Made by a program: the position numbers and the translations under genes | Source of the DNA: CAUZIZ01 sp965218775 | GTDB taxonomy: Bacteria; Acidobacteriota; UBA6911; RPQK01; JAJDTT01 | Assembly (NCBI GenBank): GCA_965218775.1 | Contig: CBDCLS010000006.1 | Location: 3,038,001-3,102,000 of the forward strand | Length of the DNA stretch: 64,000 nucleotides | Direction of reading: 5' to 3' | Shown here: in pieces, positions 18,411 through 27,032 of the stretch | How the letters are laid out: every line of letters begins with the position of its first letter | Numbering within the stretch: position 1 is the stretch's first letter | The notes under the pieces: generated by a model | What the model saw: only the letters and a program-made list of their open reading frames with translations | Database searches by the model: none | What the model was told of the DNA's origin: nothing

Positions 18411-19187
18411 ATGAACGTACGAGAGAGCCAGGACACAACGCCGCAAGGCGCAACACAACTGGTGCACCAAGTTACGCTACCGCTCCTTGCGTTACTGTCC
18501 CTAACGCTTGTGACACAGCTCGCCAGCTTGGCCTACAACGCGGAGCAGAGCTTTCTGTCCATATTCGTCCCGAGTGTCATAGCGGTGTGCGTGATCACGA
18601 TCCCATTAGCAGCTTTTGGGTTATGGTTGGGAGAGCGGGTCGGGCTCGGAGCACCACTACTGACAGACCTCCTCACGCAGCGACCTGGATCAGGACAGAA
18701 GCTGCTACGAGATGCCAGACTAGCCATCGCTCCAGGATTGGGAGTCGGCGCGCTCCTGTTGATATTGAGGATCGTAACTGCGCCATATTTGCCGCCTGAG
18801 CTCCCCGAGCTCGGACACCGAGGCGCATTGGGAGGGCTGTTAGTCTCGGCAAGCGCGGCAATCGGGGAAGAGATCTGGCTTCGCCTCGGAGTCATGACCA
18901 TTCTTGCATGGCTATTCCTGCGCCTGCTCGGTCATTCAGAGCTTAAACCGAGCGTCGCTTGGCCGGCGATCCTACTGTCAGCGCTCGTATTCGGGTTAAT
19001 ACATCTGCCTCAACTTGCCCAGTCTGGCGCTGCTACGGTAATTGGAATTGTGGGCACAATTATGGGTAACACTCTAGTAGGCACAGTTTGCGGGTGGCTT
19101 TTCTGGCGGCGCAGCCTTATCGCGGCGATTCTTGCACACTTCGCTGTTGACTTAGTTCTCCACGTTCTGCCAGCGTTCTTACGGTGA
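18411..19187 (+). CDS. CPBP family intramembrane glutamic protease
   Basis: Membrane protease of the CAAX protease and bacteriocin-processing family. The 258-residue product has about seven hydrophobic segments and the active-site motifs in order: SAAIGEEIWLRLG (EExxxR-like, residues 150-162), LVFGLIHLPQL (FxxxH) and LAHFAVDLVLH (HxxxD/N) near the end. ATG start after an AT-rich spacer. In bacteria such enzymes often give immunity to or process peptides; no peptide gene was seen next to it. It lies directly before the repeat copy that carries the intron. Confidence 0.88.
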   Translation: MNVRESQDTTPQGATQLVHQVTLPLLALLSLTLVTQLASLAYNAEQSFLSIFVPSVIAVCVITIPLAAFGLWLGERVGLGAPLLTDLLTQRPGSGQKLLRDARLAIAPGLGVGALLLILRIVTAPYLPPELPELGHRGALGGLLVSASAAIGEEIWLRLGVMTILAWLFLRLLGHSELKPSVAWPAILLSALVFGLIHLPQLAQSGAATVIGIVGTIMGNTLVGTVCGWLFWRRSLIAAILAHFAVDLVLHVLPAFLR

Positions 19188-19194
19188 GCGACTG

Positions 19195-19266
19195 AATGGC
19201 CGCTAGTGGCCGTTCGCGGTCGTTCATTCGACGTTTCCGGGGAAAATCTGAATGTCCGCTTTTAGG
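19195..19266. repeat. Intergenic repeat, copy B, left half
   Basis: Reverse complement of 9395-9442: CGACGTTTCCGGGGAAAATC and TGAATGTCCGCTTTTAG are identical to copy A over 37-38 bp. It ends in CCGCTTTTAGG, the first half of the palindrome into which the group II intron has inserted. Confidence 0.85.
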
Positions 19267-19622
19267 GTGCGCCGTGCAAAGGCGGCGCTTTCCCAGTGGG
19301 TGAAAGTCCCACCCGGCAACCGCTCCAGCCGGAAGCAACCGGAGCAACTATGGAGGTAACGAAATGGTTGAAGCCTCTGGTGAAGCGTGTCACGAATTGG
19401 TGACAGCGCGAGTGTGCAGGCCGTAACGCGAGTGAACGCTGAGCAAGCCTCGAAAAGGACGATGCGCAGGCCGACCCGGCTCCTAGACCGGGGAAGGCTG
19501 ATACGGCTGGGGAAGAGAGCGAAGCAGGCACCCAGTCGCTGCGCCGGGGTAGTGGCGACAGCATGTACACAAGGGAAGCGCAGGCAACACGGGAAGCCCC
19601 TAGCCTCGATTTCCACGGTACT

Positions 19623-21682
19623 GGAAAGGACTAACATTTTTTAAGGGTAGCCGTTGAGTCGGTTAGTCAAATCGAAGGACCAGAGTTTTGCCGCCAAACC
19701 AAGGCATGGGCGTGGGATCATCACCCAGGCCCGAGGCGACCAAGTAGGGGTTATGGGCGCGCTTATCGAGGTGGACGGTGACTTGCTGCTCTTGGATCTG
19801 GACCCGGGCCGAGACGTCGAGGAGATTTCGGAAGATCTTTTTGGCTTGAGCCCGCTGATATTCGCGACCAATCTTCTCGGCCATGAGTCGATATAGGGAG
19901 CTGGCCATGAGGGTGATCTGGAGGTCAAAATCCACTTTGAGTCCCACCATCGAAGAGAGCGCGTCCAGGTGAAAGAACTGGATGGCTTCGGAGATGCCAT
20001 TTTCGATGAGCATGCGTTGGGCATAGCGGGTGATCAGAGTCGAGGGGGCGCGGCGCAGATGGTTGGTCAGTAGGACGGTCGGTTCTTCGTGACCGAGTTC
20101 CATGAGGGTGAGCTGGCGCAGGGGACCTTCGTAATGTTTCAGGACGATCCGCTGGTCCAGGACTTTGGGGGTGCGAAAGATCCGAGTCAGGGCGGGTAAG
20201 GTGATGCGGTGCCAGGCGGAGGCGGGGCGGCTCCAGATCTGGCCCAGCATTTTTTGGGAGTGGCGGCGCAGGGTGATAAAGCCAATGCCCTGTTGGTTGA
20301 GGCGGTTCAGATGAGCATAGGTGGTCAACTGGGAATCGAAGACGAGTTCGGCCGGAGGCTGACCGCTGTGTTGGTGCCAGAACTGGACGAAGCGTTGCAC
20401 CTCGTCGGCTCGATCGGCCCGGGGGACACCCGCATTGGCGTAGCATAAGACACGCTCGGTGGCGTCCCGAGCCAAAAAAACGAGGATGCCTTTTTGGCTG
20501 CGGCTGCGGGAAGAGACATAGTGTTTGTCCAAAGGTTCCTGCTGGCTATTGGCGGGGACGGTGTGAAAGTCCAGATCGAAGGAAGAGCCCCGGGGCAGGC
20601 CGGCGGCTTGGACCTGCTCAAACCAGGCTCCCATGAGGCGCAGGTTGGCGCGTCGGTCGACCCGGGAGCTGTAGGCGGCCAGGTAGGAGCGCTTGGGCAC
20701 CACATTGAGACCGGCAAAAAGGGCGATGCCCTCGTCAAAGACCCGATCCATGACATGACTTTTTCTTTCGATGCCCAGCAGCTTCAGAGCCAGCAGGGTG
20801 CGCACGGCCTGCTCGGCGGGAATCATTTGGGAGCCGGGAAGGCGGGGGGGCTGCAGCACCGCCCCGAGATCGATCGATCGCATCAGCGGGACGAACAGAA
20901 ACAGACCGCCGACCCGGGTGCGAAAGCTGCGCGGGGCCAGATTGATCTGCCGCACGTCGGCGATGGCTGCTGCTTCGGGCTTGAGGGTGGCGGGGCGTTG
21001 CTCATCCCGACGCCGGGGCAGTCGGGCGAAGCCCTCCTCTCGCAGCAGGATCGATAACGCATTGATGCTGATGGAATGGCCGGCGGCGGCCAACTCGCGT
21101 TGGATATCGTAGACCGAGAGGTTTCGCTTGCGCAGGGCGACGGCCCGTTCCCGCACCCGATCGCGGGCGGGCGCCGCTTGAGGCCCCCGGCGAATCGCCT
21201 GAAAGAAGCGGGCGCGCTTGCTGAGATCATGGCGAAACTGATGACAGAGGACGCGGAAGGCTCCTGGGGAATAGCCGAAGCGAGTGGCGACCTGCTGCGA
21301 GGGCAAGCCTTCGACGAAAAAGCAGCGCAAGGCCTCATACTGGCGCTGCAGAGGCGATTCGGGGGCCAGGAAGAATTGGGCCTCCGGAGCGGTCGGTCGG
21401 GTGTCATTAGTTAGTCCATTCCGATTACTGTATTCCAAACTATAACTATACTAGATATGAATGACAGAAAATGCTCAGCCTTTGATAGGGTTCTATTCTG
21501 CCTCATATCCAGACTTTTCTAGCATTCGCGTGGGGATCGTCCCTTGATCAGGTTTTAGGTATAGGATTACCTCTCTATCCAAATAGGTACTTCTATTTAC
21601 TAACGTAGGTGGAAACACAGCAGGCGCAAGTCGCGCCGATCAAGGATTCTGGCGGGGGGCTCGAAGCGGAAAGGCGTCATTT
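19623..21682 (-). mobile_element. Insertion sequence nested inside the group II intron
   Basis: A 2060-bp element, with ends proposed from a 5-bp direct repeat GTACT (19618-19622 and 21683-21687). Removing it restores a perfect 20-bp hairpin of the intron: CCTAGCCTCGATTTCCACGG (19599-19618) with its complement at 21689-21708 and a five-base loop. Terminal inverted repeats are not obvious, so the exact ends stay tentative. It contains one transposase gene, opposite to the intron. Confidence 0.65.
19663..21438 (-). CDS. DDE transposase of an IS4/IS1634-like group
   Basis: A 591-residue transposase. The N-terminal 170 residues hold helix-turn-helix units (GLPSQQVATRFGYSPGAFRV; LSVYDIQRELAAAGHSISIN). 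The catalytic core follows with candidate acidic residues in SFDLDFHTVP, ELVFDSQLTTYAHL, and RMLIENGISEAIQFFHLD, whose E before the terminal helix fits the YREK-like position. Full length, so it may be active. It resembles elements that carry a long N-terminal DNA-binding extension; exact family assignment needs profile comparison. Confidence 0.8.
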   Translation of the reverse strand: MEYSNRNGLTNDTRPTAPEAQFFLAPESPLQRQYEALRCFFVEGLPSQQVATRFGYSPGAFRVLCHQFRHDLSKRARFFQAIRRGPQAAPARDRVRERAVALRKRNLSVYDIQRELAAAGHSISINALSILLREEGFARLPRRRDEQRPATLKPEAAAIADVRQINLAPRSFRTRVGGLFLFVPLMRSIDLGAVLQPPRLPGSQMIPAEQAVRTLLALKLLGIERKSHVMDRVFDEGIALFAGLNVVPKRSYLAAYSSRVDRRANLRLMGAWFEQVQAAGLPRGSSFDLDFHTVPANSQQEPLDKHYVSSRSRSQKGILVFLARDATERVLCYANAGVPRADRADEVQRFVQFWHQHSGQPPAELVFDSQLTTYAHLNRLNQQGIGFITLRRHSQKMLGQIWSRPASAWHRITLPALTRIFRTPKVLDQRIVLKHYEGPLRQLTLMELGHEEPTVLLTNHLRRAPSTLITRYAQRMLIENGISEAIQFFHLDALSSMVGLKVDFDLQITLMASSLYRLMAEKIGREYQRAQAKKIFRNLLDVSARVQIQEQQVTVHLDKRAHNPYLVASGLGDDPTPMPWFGGKTLVLRFD

Positions 21683-21865
21683 GTACTGCCGTGGAAATCG
21701 AGGCTAGGCGTGGTCAGGGATGGCCAACCGGAGGCCCGTGAGGGACAGACCGGGCGCCTGGGGGTGGCGGAGAGGCCCGTAGTACTGAGGAAGCCGGGGA
21801 ATGCCGGTGGAGGGAAGGGGCCTTAGTTCAAGACGAATGCAGGACGTAGTGAAGGGACCAGGAGA

Positions 21866-23197
21866 TTGGGCAACCTATCAACTCCGAAAAGGGTTCAGAA
21901 ACTGCAGAGGGCATTACACGCGAAAGCGAAGGCTGAGCCCCGCTACCGCTTCTATGCCCTGTACGACAAGCTCTACCGCGAGGATATTCTTACGGCTGCC
22001 TATGCCCAGTGCCGCTCCAATCGGGGCGCGCCGGGCGTAGATGGGCAGGAGTTCGCGGATGTCGAGGCGTATGGGCTGCAGCGGTGGTTGGGTGAACTGG
22101 CGCAAGCGCTCAGAGAGGAGAGGTATCGACCGGAGCCCATCAGACGAGTGTTGATTCCGAAAGCCAATGGCCAGCTGAGGCCCTTGGGCATCTCGACCCT
22201 GCGGGATCGGGTCTGCATGACAGCAGCGATGCTGGTGCTGGAACCGATCTTCGAGGCCGACCTTCCGTCGGAACTGCACGCCTACCGCCCGCAGCGCAAT
22301 GCGCAGCAGGCGGTGGTGGAGGTGGAAGAGAGGCTGTTCCGCGGCCACCGGGACGTCGTAGACGCCGACCTGTCGGATTATTTTGGCAGCCTTCCTCATG
22401 CCGAGCTGATGCAGTCGCTGGCGCGCCGGATCGTTGATCGACGCGTGCTGCGCCTGATTAAGCAATGGCTGGAATGTGCCGTCGAAGAAGTCGACAAGAG
22501 AGGACGGAAGAGACGCACGACCGAGGCCAAGGACAACCGACGCGGCATCCCGCAAGGCTCACCCATCTCACCCTTGCTGGCGAATCTGTATATGCGCCGG
22601 TTTGTGTTGGCATGGAAGAAGTTCGGGCTGGATCGACGCCTGGGCAGTTGTCTCGTGATCTATGCCGATGACCTGGTGATCTTGTGTCGTCGCGGTAAGG
22701 CGGAAGACGCCCTGCGGTCGATGCGCGAGATCATGGGCAAGCTGAAGCTCACGGTCAACGAGGAAAAGACACGGATCTGCACGGTTCCGGAAGAGGAGTT
22801 CGACTTTCTGGGTTACACGTTTGGGCGGATGTACTCGGCGAGAACGGGCCAGGCCCGCCTCGGCATGCGTCCGTCGAAGAAGAGCATCCAGCGCATGGTT
22901 CGCAAGATCCATGCGATGACGGCGACTTCGAGGACGTGGCTAGATACCACGGAGTTGGTGCAGCAGTTGAACCGAGCCCTGCGCGGCTGGGCGAACTACT
23001 CTCGGGTAGGGACGACCAGCCGGGCCTACCGTGCGCTCGACAGCTACACCGCTCCGCGGTTGCGCCGTTGGCTGCGCCACAAGTACAAGGTCAGGCGACG
23101 CAGGGGCGGGACGTATCCCCGCTCGCACCTCTACGGGCACTTCGGACTCGTGCGCCTGACCCAACTTGGGCGCGGCGAGCCGTGGGTGAAGGCGTGA
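21866..23197 (+). CDS. ltrA: Group II intron reverse transcriptase/maturase
   Basis: Intron-encoded protein that assists splicing and copies the intron into DNA. The 443 residues show RT motifs in order: RRVLIPKANGQLRPLGISTL, ELHAYRPQRNAQQAV, VVDADLSDYFGSLPH, GIPQGSPISPLLANLYM and the active-site YADD (CLVIYADDLVIL), then the maturase domain (LNRALRGWANYSRVG, LRRWLRHKYK). There is no HNH endonuclease domain, as in introns that use replication forks or hairpin targets. Start is taken at TTG 21866 next to AGGAG. The nested insertion lies upstream, so the reading frame is intact. Confidence 0.93.
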   Translation: MGNLSTPKRVQKLQRALHAKAKAEPRYRFYALYDKLYREDILTAAYAQCRSNRGAPGVDGQEFADVEAYGLQRWLGELAQALREERYRPEPIRRVLIPKANGQLRPLGISTLRDRVCMTAAMLVLEPIFEADLPSELHAYRPQRNAQQAVVEVEERLFRGHRDVVDADLSDYFGSLPHAELMQSLARRIVDRRVLRLIKQWLECAVEEVDKRGRKRRTTEAKDNRRGIPQGSPISPLLANLYMRRFVLAWKKFGLDRRLGSCLVIYADDLVILCRRGKAEDALRSMREIMGKLKLTVNEEKTRICTVPEEEFDFLGYTFGRMYSARTGQARLGMRPSKKSIQRMVRKIHAMTATSRTWLDTTELVQQLNRALRGWANYSRVGTTSRAYRALDSYTAPRLRRWLRHKYKVRRRRGGTYPRSHLYGHFGLVRLTQLGRGEPWVKA

Positions 23198-23208
23198 GGT
23201 CTTGTCCG

Positions 23209-23247
23209 AGAGCCGGATGCGGGCAATCTGCAAGTCCGGTTCGATGA
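23209..23247 (+). ncRNA. Group II intron domain V
   Basis: Catalytic hairpin AGCCGGATGC-GGGCAATCTGC-AAGTCCGGTT: the outer stem AGCCGGA/TCCGGTT and the bulged upper stem are typical of domain V. It starts 12 nt after the maturase stop and precedes the domain VI stem. Confidence 0.88.
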
Positions 23248-23356
23248 GGAGGATGTGGAAACGGAGTGATGGTACGGCTATTGAGGCACCGCCAGACGAA
23301 AGGGGCGGTAACAGATAGGCCGAACCTTAGACCACCGCGCCACATCCTTACTCTAC

Positions 23357-23545
23357 CGAAAGCCGCCGTTCGATTTCAATCAGATCGGACGCTGTAAGAT
23401 CGGGTGCCGACTATCACAGATCTAGAGCCTCGATTCAGAGCGGCTCTCACTCCGACGCCACGCTTCATTGGGCACGGCGTTTGATGCTTGGAACTTGGGA
23501 TTTGTTTGTACCTTGTATCTTGTACCTTGGCAAACCTTGGAACTC
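23357..23545. repeat. Intergenic repeat, copy B, right half
   Basis: Begins with CGAAAGCCGCCGTTCGATTT, the second half of the palindrome, then AATCAGATCGGACGCTGTAAG and GATCGGGTGCCGACTATCAC (complement of 9187-9235). After a unique stretch it ends with GGAACTTGGGATTTGTTTGT and two copies of TACCTTGTA (near 23510-23527), matching the outer tract of copy A. It forms the right border of the island. Confidence 0.8.
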
Positions 23546-24509
23546 AAGTCCCCTCAGTAGCTTGGATCAGGGCTCGAATGTAGCCAAAGGCAAACAGCCT
23601 CCCCAGCATTGTGTAGCCGGGCTCGCCTTCTTCTTCCCCTTCGAGCTGAGGTACATGATCCGGTCGGATCGGTACGTCCAGCCCGGCCTCTCGGTAGGCT
23701 CGCATGGTCGCGAGCATATCGGTGGGACCGTTGTCGTGGAAGGTCTCGACGAAGGATTCGGCCGTACCTCGCAAATCGCGAAAATGCACGTACCGAATGC
23801 CGGGTCCCAGACGCCGAATCGCGTCTGGTAGATCGGGGCCCATGGCGGCAAAGGTGCCCTGGCAGAAGCAGATCCCGTTGTGAGGACTAGGAACCAGATT
23901 CAGTTGCCGTTCAAAGCTCTCCACTGAACCCATGATCCGGGCTTTTCCTTGAAACTCAATCAATGGTGGGTCGTCAGGATGTAGCGCCAGATAGACTCCG
24001 TTCTCCTCGGCTACCGGAACCAGCTCCTTGAGCATGTTTTCCAGGTTGGCCCACAGAGTGTCTGGATCAATTGTCTGTTCCGGTATGATCTTTGTGGTTT
24101 CGCTCAGCGAAACGGCAGATTCGACTTGATCCAGGTCGAATCCCGTGACCAGGGCGCCGCCCCGTTCTCGGAGATCCAGGCGGGTGCGAACCCAGTCGGT
24201 TCCGGGCATGAAGTTGTAACAGAGGATAGGGACTTCGGCTTGACCCATATGGCGAATCAGTTGCTTCAGCGCCGCCATTTCCTGGCCGTCGTGATCTGCG
24301 CCGAATTTGAGCTTCTCGATCGGTAGGTGACCCTCGATAACCGAGAGTCGCAGCCCCTGGGATCCAGCTTTCTCCTTCACGAGGAGAAGATCGTCTAGTC
24401 GGGGTCCAGGATAACGAGTGACGATATCGGTGACGCCGCACTGGGAGGCCAGTCGGAGGTTAGCGGTAGATAGTGGTGAAAGTACCGAGGTCAAACGCAT
24501 GAAACGCAT
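23544..24509 (-). CDS. uxuA: Mannonate dehydratase-like enzyme
   Basis: UxuA dehydrates D-mannonate to 2-keto-3-deoxygluconate in uronate catabolism. The 321-residue TIM-barrel protein shows the metal and substrate blocks LALHPDDPP, GICFCQGTFAAMG, RYVHFRDLRGTAESF, DNGPTDMLATMRAYREAG and PIRPDHVPQLEGE. It is shorter than the 394-residue E. coli protein but of the size of many environmental homologues; an aldonate or related acid is possible as substrate. Start ATG 24509 (or 24500). It diverges from the DUF1080 gene across a 131-nt spacer. Its 3' end touches repeat copy B. Confidence 0.85.
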   Translation of the reverse strand: MRFMRLTSVLSPLSTANLRLASQCGVTDIVTRYPGPRLDDLLLVKEKAGSQGLRLSVIEGHLPIEKLKFGADHDGQEMAALKQLIRHMGQAEVPILCYNFMPGTDWVRTRLDLRERGGALVTGFDLDQVESAVSLSETTKIIPEQTIDPDTLWANLENMLKELVPVAEENGVYLALHPDDPPLIEFQGKARIMGSVESFERQLNLVPSPHNGICFCQGTFAAMGPDLPDAIRRLGPGIRYVHFRDLRGTAESFVETFHDNGPTDMLATMRAYREAGLDVPIRPDHVPQLEGEEEGEPGYTMLGRLFAFGYIRALIQATEGT

Positions 24510-24640
24510 CGATGTTAAAGAAACTCGCGTGGGAAGGCAAATGGGTGCTGGCCTTACCGTTTGCAGCGGTCGGAGCGACGAAGTACATTGAGTATAGGTC
24601 GGGGGCAGAACGCTCTTGACGCCGACAACAGGAGGAGAGA

Positions 24641-25351
24641 ATGGCGACTGTCAGCGGGAAGGTAGCAGGTGTTCTGATCCTGGTTCTGTGCGGAGGTTGG
24701 GTCCAACTCGGTGCAGGCGCATCTTCGCATAAGGACTCCACTCCTGTCGTGGTCGCCGCAAAAAACGGCCAGCCACCGAGCGATGCTGTGATCCTCTTTG
24801 ACGGCAGCGACGCCTCCGCGTTCACGAAGCTGGATGGATCCCCTGCCGGCTGGCGCGTGGAGGACGGAGTACTGATCACTGGCGAGCAGGACATCGTCAG
24901 CAAGTACCGTTTCTCGGATGCCCAGTTACATGTCGAGTTCAACCTCCCTGCAGACGACCCGAAACACGGAAACAGCGGCCTCTATTTTCATCATCTCTAC
25001 GAGTTGCAGATTCTGGATTCCCACAACCCCAATCAATTCGCTCCCAACCAGCAGTGTGCCTCTTTCTTTTCCACCTACGCCCCGCTGGCAAATGTCACCC
25101 GACCGCCGGGAGAGTGGCAGACCTACGACATCATCTTTCACGGAGCGAGGCTCGACGACTCGGGAAAGGTCGCAGAGCCGGCCCGCTTCACGGTTTTCCA
25201 TAACGGTGTCCTGGTGCAGTACGAGCGCCGACTGTCGCAGGGAACGGGTCAGGGTAGGAAGAACCCCATGGTATCGGAGGGTCCAGTCAAGCTACAAGCC
25301 CACGGCAGCCCCGTCCGCTTCCGGAACATCTGGGCCCGCTCTCTGAAATAA
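24641..25351 (+). CDS. Secreted DUF1080 (3-keto-disaccharide hydrolase-like) protein
   Basis: A 236-residue exported protein with the concanavalin-like fold of DUF1080, a family now linked to hydrolysis of 3-keto-glycosides. Strong Shine-Dalgarno AGGAGGAGA before ATG; signal peptide GVLILVLCGGWVQLGAGA. Domain motifs are AVILFDGSDASAF, GWRVEDGVLITG, FSDAQLHVEFNLP, NSGLYFHHLYELQILDS, WQTYDIIFHGAR and a terminal GSPVRFRNIWARSL. Context of uronate and amidohydrolase genes fits glycan breakdown. Confidence 0.88.
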   Translation: MATVSGKVAGVLILVLCGGWVQLGAGASSHKDSTPVVVAAKNGQPPSDAVILFDGSDASAFTKLDGSPAGWRVEDGVLITGEQDIVSKYRFSDAQLHVEFNLPADDPKHGNSGLYFHHLYELQILDSHNPNQFAPNQQCASFFSTYAPLANVTRPPGEWQTYDIIFHGARLDDSGKVAEPARFTVFHNGVLVQYERRLSQGTGQGRKNPMVSEGPVKLQAHGSPVRFRNIWARSLK

Positions 25352-25370
25352 GCCTGTGGTCTGGAGCGAC

Positions 25371-26645
25371 CTAGCGTCGAAGTTTCCACAAAGGGATTTG
25401 ACGATTCGTCTCTGCTTCAGGATTCCCTGCCTGGGCCAGGAAGGTTGAGGGATCCGTTTCGACGTAGACACCTGCTTTAACTGTTCCCGAAGGAACCAAG
25501 GTGGTTTTGGCGGGGAGAAGCTCTCCATGGCAATCGAGGAATGTCCAATTTCCCTCCACGCTCTTGAGAATTGATATATCTGCTTCCTTGCCCTCCGCCA
25601 GGGAGCCCACCGTCTGCTCCAAGCCTAGAGCTCGGGCGGGATTGATCGTGGTGCGCGCGATGACCTCCTTGAGATCGAGTCCGAGCGCCAGGAACTTCGC
25701 CATCGTGGTGGGTAGATCGAACAGCACCTTGTGCCGGTTGCCCACGTGAATATCGGTGCTGATGATGTCCGGGGCAATTCCTTCGGCCAGTAGGCGCTTG
25801 GCTGCGGCGAAGCTGAACATGTAGAGCCCGTGGGCAAGGTCGAAGAGGACTCCTCGCTCGATCGCCGAACGCACCTCGGGCAGGACGCTCCCGTCCGACT
25901 GCAGCAGGTTCCCGGCGAGTCCGGAGGCGGCGTGGATAACGACATCCCCTCGCTCCATCAGGTCTAGAACTTCCGGCGTCAGTGTGCGCAGTCCGTGGGC
26001 GGCAAGCTGGTACCCTACGTGAGTGATGTGGCACACCAAAGGGAGCCCCGCCATTACCGCACACTCCTTGCCCAGGGCGAGAGCCTGGACTCCGGACGAT
26101 CCCTCGTCGGGACCGTAGGCATAGACCTTGATTCCCTTCACCAGATGACGGTGGTCCTTTGCCAGTCTGGCCACGCCCTGCGGATCGATCAGTCGCTGAA
26201 GAGTCGCTCGGGACAGATCGCCGCCCAGTCCAAATGTGAGCAGGTCAAACCACCAAAGTGTCGAGATCCTGAGGAAGGACAGAACTCGGGTTTCTGCGTG
26301 CTGAGCTACGTAGTGTTGAAAGGCGGTCAAGGTATCGGGCGCGGCACTGCAGTCGACTATAGTGGTGACGCCGCTGCGCACTCCCACTTCGTCGGGATCG
26401 ATACCTATAGGGAAGATATGTGGATAGACATGGGCGTGCAGATCGATCAAGCCTGGGATCACGAGGCAATCGGAAGCGTCGATGATCCGGGTCGAGGGCC
26501 CTGCCGCCAGGTCCGGCCCTAGCTCTGAGATCTTTTCGCCGATGACCGCGACGTCCAGATGCCCATCGATATCTTCAGATGGGTCGATGACGCGGCCACC
26601 GCTGATGATCAGCGTTGGGTCCTGAGTAAGCGTCTTTTGACTCAT
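25371..26645 (-). CDS. Amidohydrolase superfamily metallohydrolase (dihydroorotase-like)
   Basis: A 424-residue cytosolic hydrolase. The N-terminal beta-sandwich (LIISGGRVIDPSEDIDGHLDVAV) leads to the metal-binding HAH pair in GLIDLHAHVYPH. A lysine in LVKGIKVYAYG is the likely carboxylated ligand; further metal ligands are in LVCHITHVG and the Asp in IISTDIHVGNRH. The C-terminal sandwich has GSLAEGKEADISIL. This pattern matches the deacetylase/dihydroorotase-like group (EF_0837 type), whose substrates are N-acyl amino acids or acetylated hydroxy acids. Start ATG 26645 was chosen over an upstream frame start 20 residues earlier. Converges with the DUF1080 gene. Confidence 0.85.
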   Translation of the reverse strand: MSQKTLTQDPTLIISGGRVIDPSEDIDGHLDVAVIGEKISELGPDLAAGPSTRIIDASDCLVIPGLIDLHAHVYPHIFPIGIDPDEVGVRSGVTTIVDCSAAPDTLTAFQHYVAQHAETRVLSFLRISTLWWFDLLTFGLGGDLSRATLQRLIDPQGVARLAKDHRHLVKGIKVYAYGPDEGSSGVQALALGKECAVMAGLPLVCHITHVGYQLAAHGLRTLTPEVLDLMERGDVVIHAASGLAGNLLQSDGSVLPEVRSAIERGVLFDLAHGLYMFSFAAAKRLLAEGIAPDIISTDIHVGNRHKVLFDLPTTMAKFLALGLDLKEVIARTTINPARALGLEQTVGSLAEGKEADISILKSVEGNWTFLDCHGELLPAKTTLVPSGTVKAGVYVETDPSTFLAQAGNPEAETNRQIPLWKLRR

Positions 26646-26804
26646 GAAAGTTGGGCTCCCTGTTCGCTTCGGCGGACAGTCAGAGGTGCCGCTCCAACTT
26701 AGCATCTCTGGGCAGACGGGGCCAGTTCATCGCGTTCGAGCCTGACCTGAAACCTAGAGAGTCCGTCGCAGATCCTAAATTCCTCGACCCTCATGAGAAC
26801 TCGG

Positions 26805-26910
26805 GAAGCCTGAAGCGCAAGCGAGGGGTTGGGCCGCAGCGCGATGACAAGCATCCGAGTCCGGGAAGATTCGCGCTGGTGCCTAACCCCTCGCTCGCGC
26901 TTCAGGCTTC
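26805..26910. repeat. Long inverted repeat, 29-bp arms
   Basis: Arms 26805-26833 and 26882-26910 (GAAGCCTGAAGCGCAAGCGA... and its complement) match at 27 of 29 positions around a 48-nt loop. It lies between divergent genes, so it is not a terminator. The CTGAAGCGCAAGCGAGGGG sequence is of the kind dispersed in many large environmental genomes. The rest of 26646-27032 holds nothing recognised. Confidence 0.7.
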
Positions 26911-27032
26911 TATATACTGGACCGTGTGCCCTGAAACCAATCTGAAGTTTCTTTCTCGAATGCGGCCAGCACAACTGGCAGTGGGAATGGGTCTCCTAGG
27001 ACGGGACATGTGCTAGAATTCTGGTCAATCTG

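Larger units (their letters stand above)
19267..23356 (+). mobile_element. Group II intron, split by an insertion sequence
   Basis: Self-splicing retroelement. The 5' end is GTGCGCC, followed by a domain I-like structured region. The 3' end is set by domain V (23209-23247), a domain VI stem pairing GAGGATGTGG (near 23248) with CCACATCC (near 23340), and the usual ending CTCTAC. Removing 19267-23356 restores CCGCTTTTAGG-CGAAAGC, matching repeat copy A exactly, so the ends are firm. Without the nested element and its duplication the intron is about 2.03 kb, a normal size. It encodes its maturase (21866-23197). Confidence 0.9.

Noticed and set aside
26805..26910. Rho-independent terminator
   Set aside because: The loop is too long, no U-tract follows, and the flanking genes diverge.
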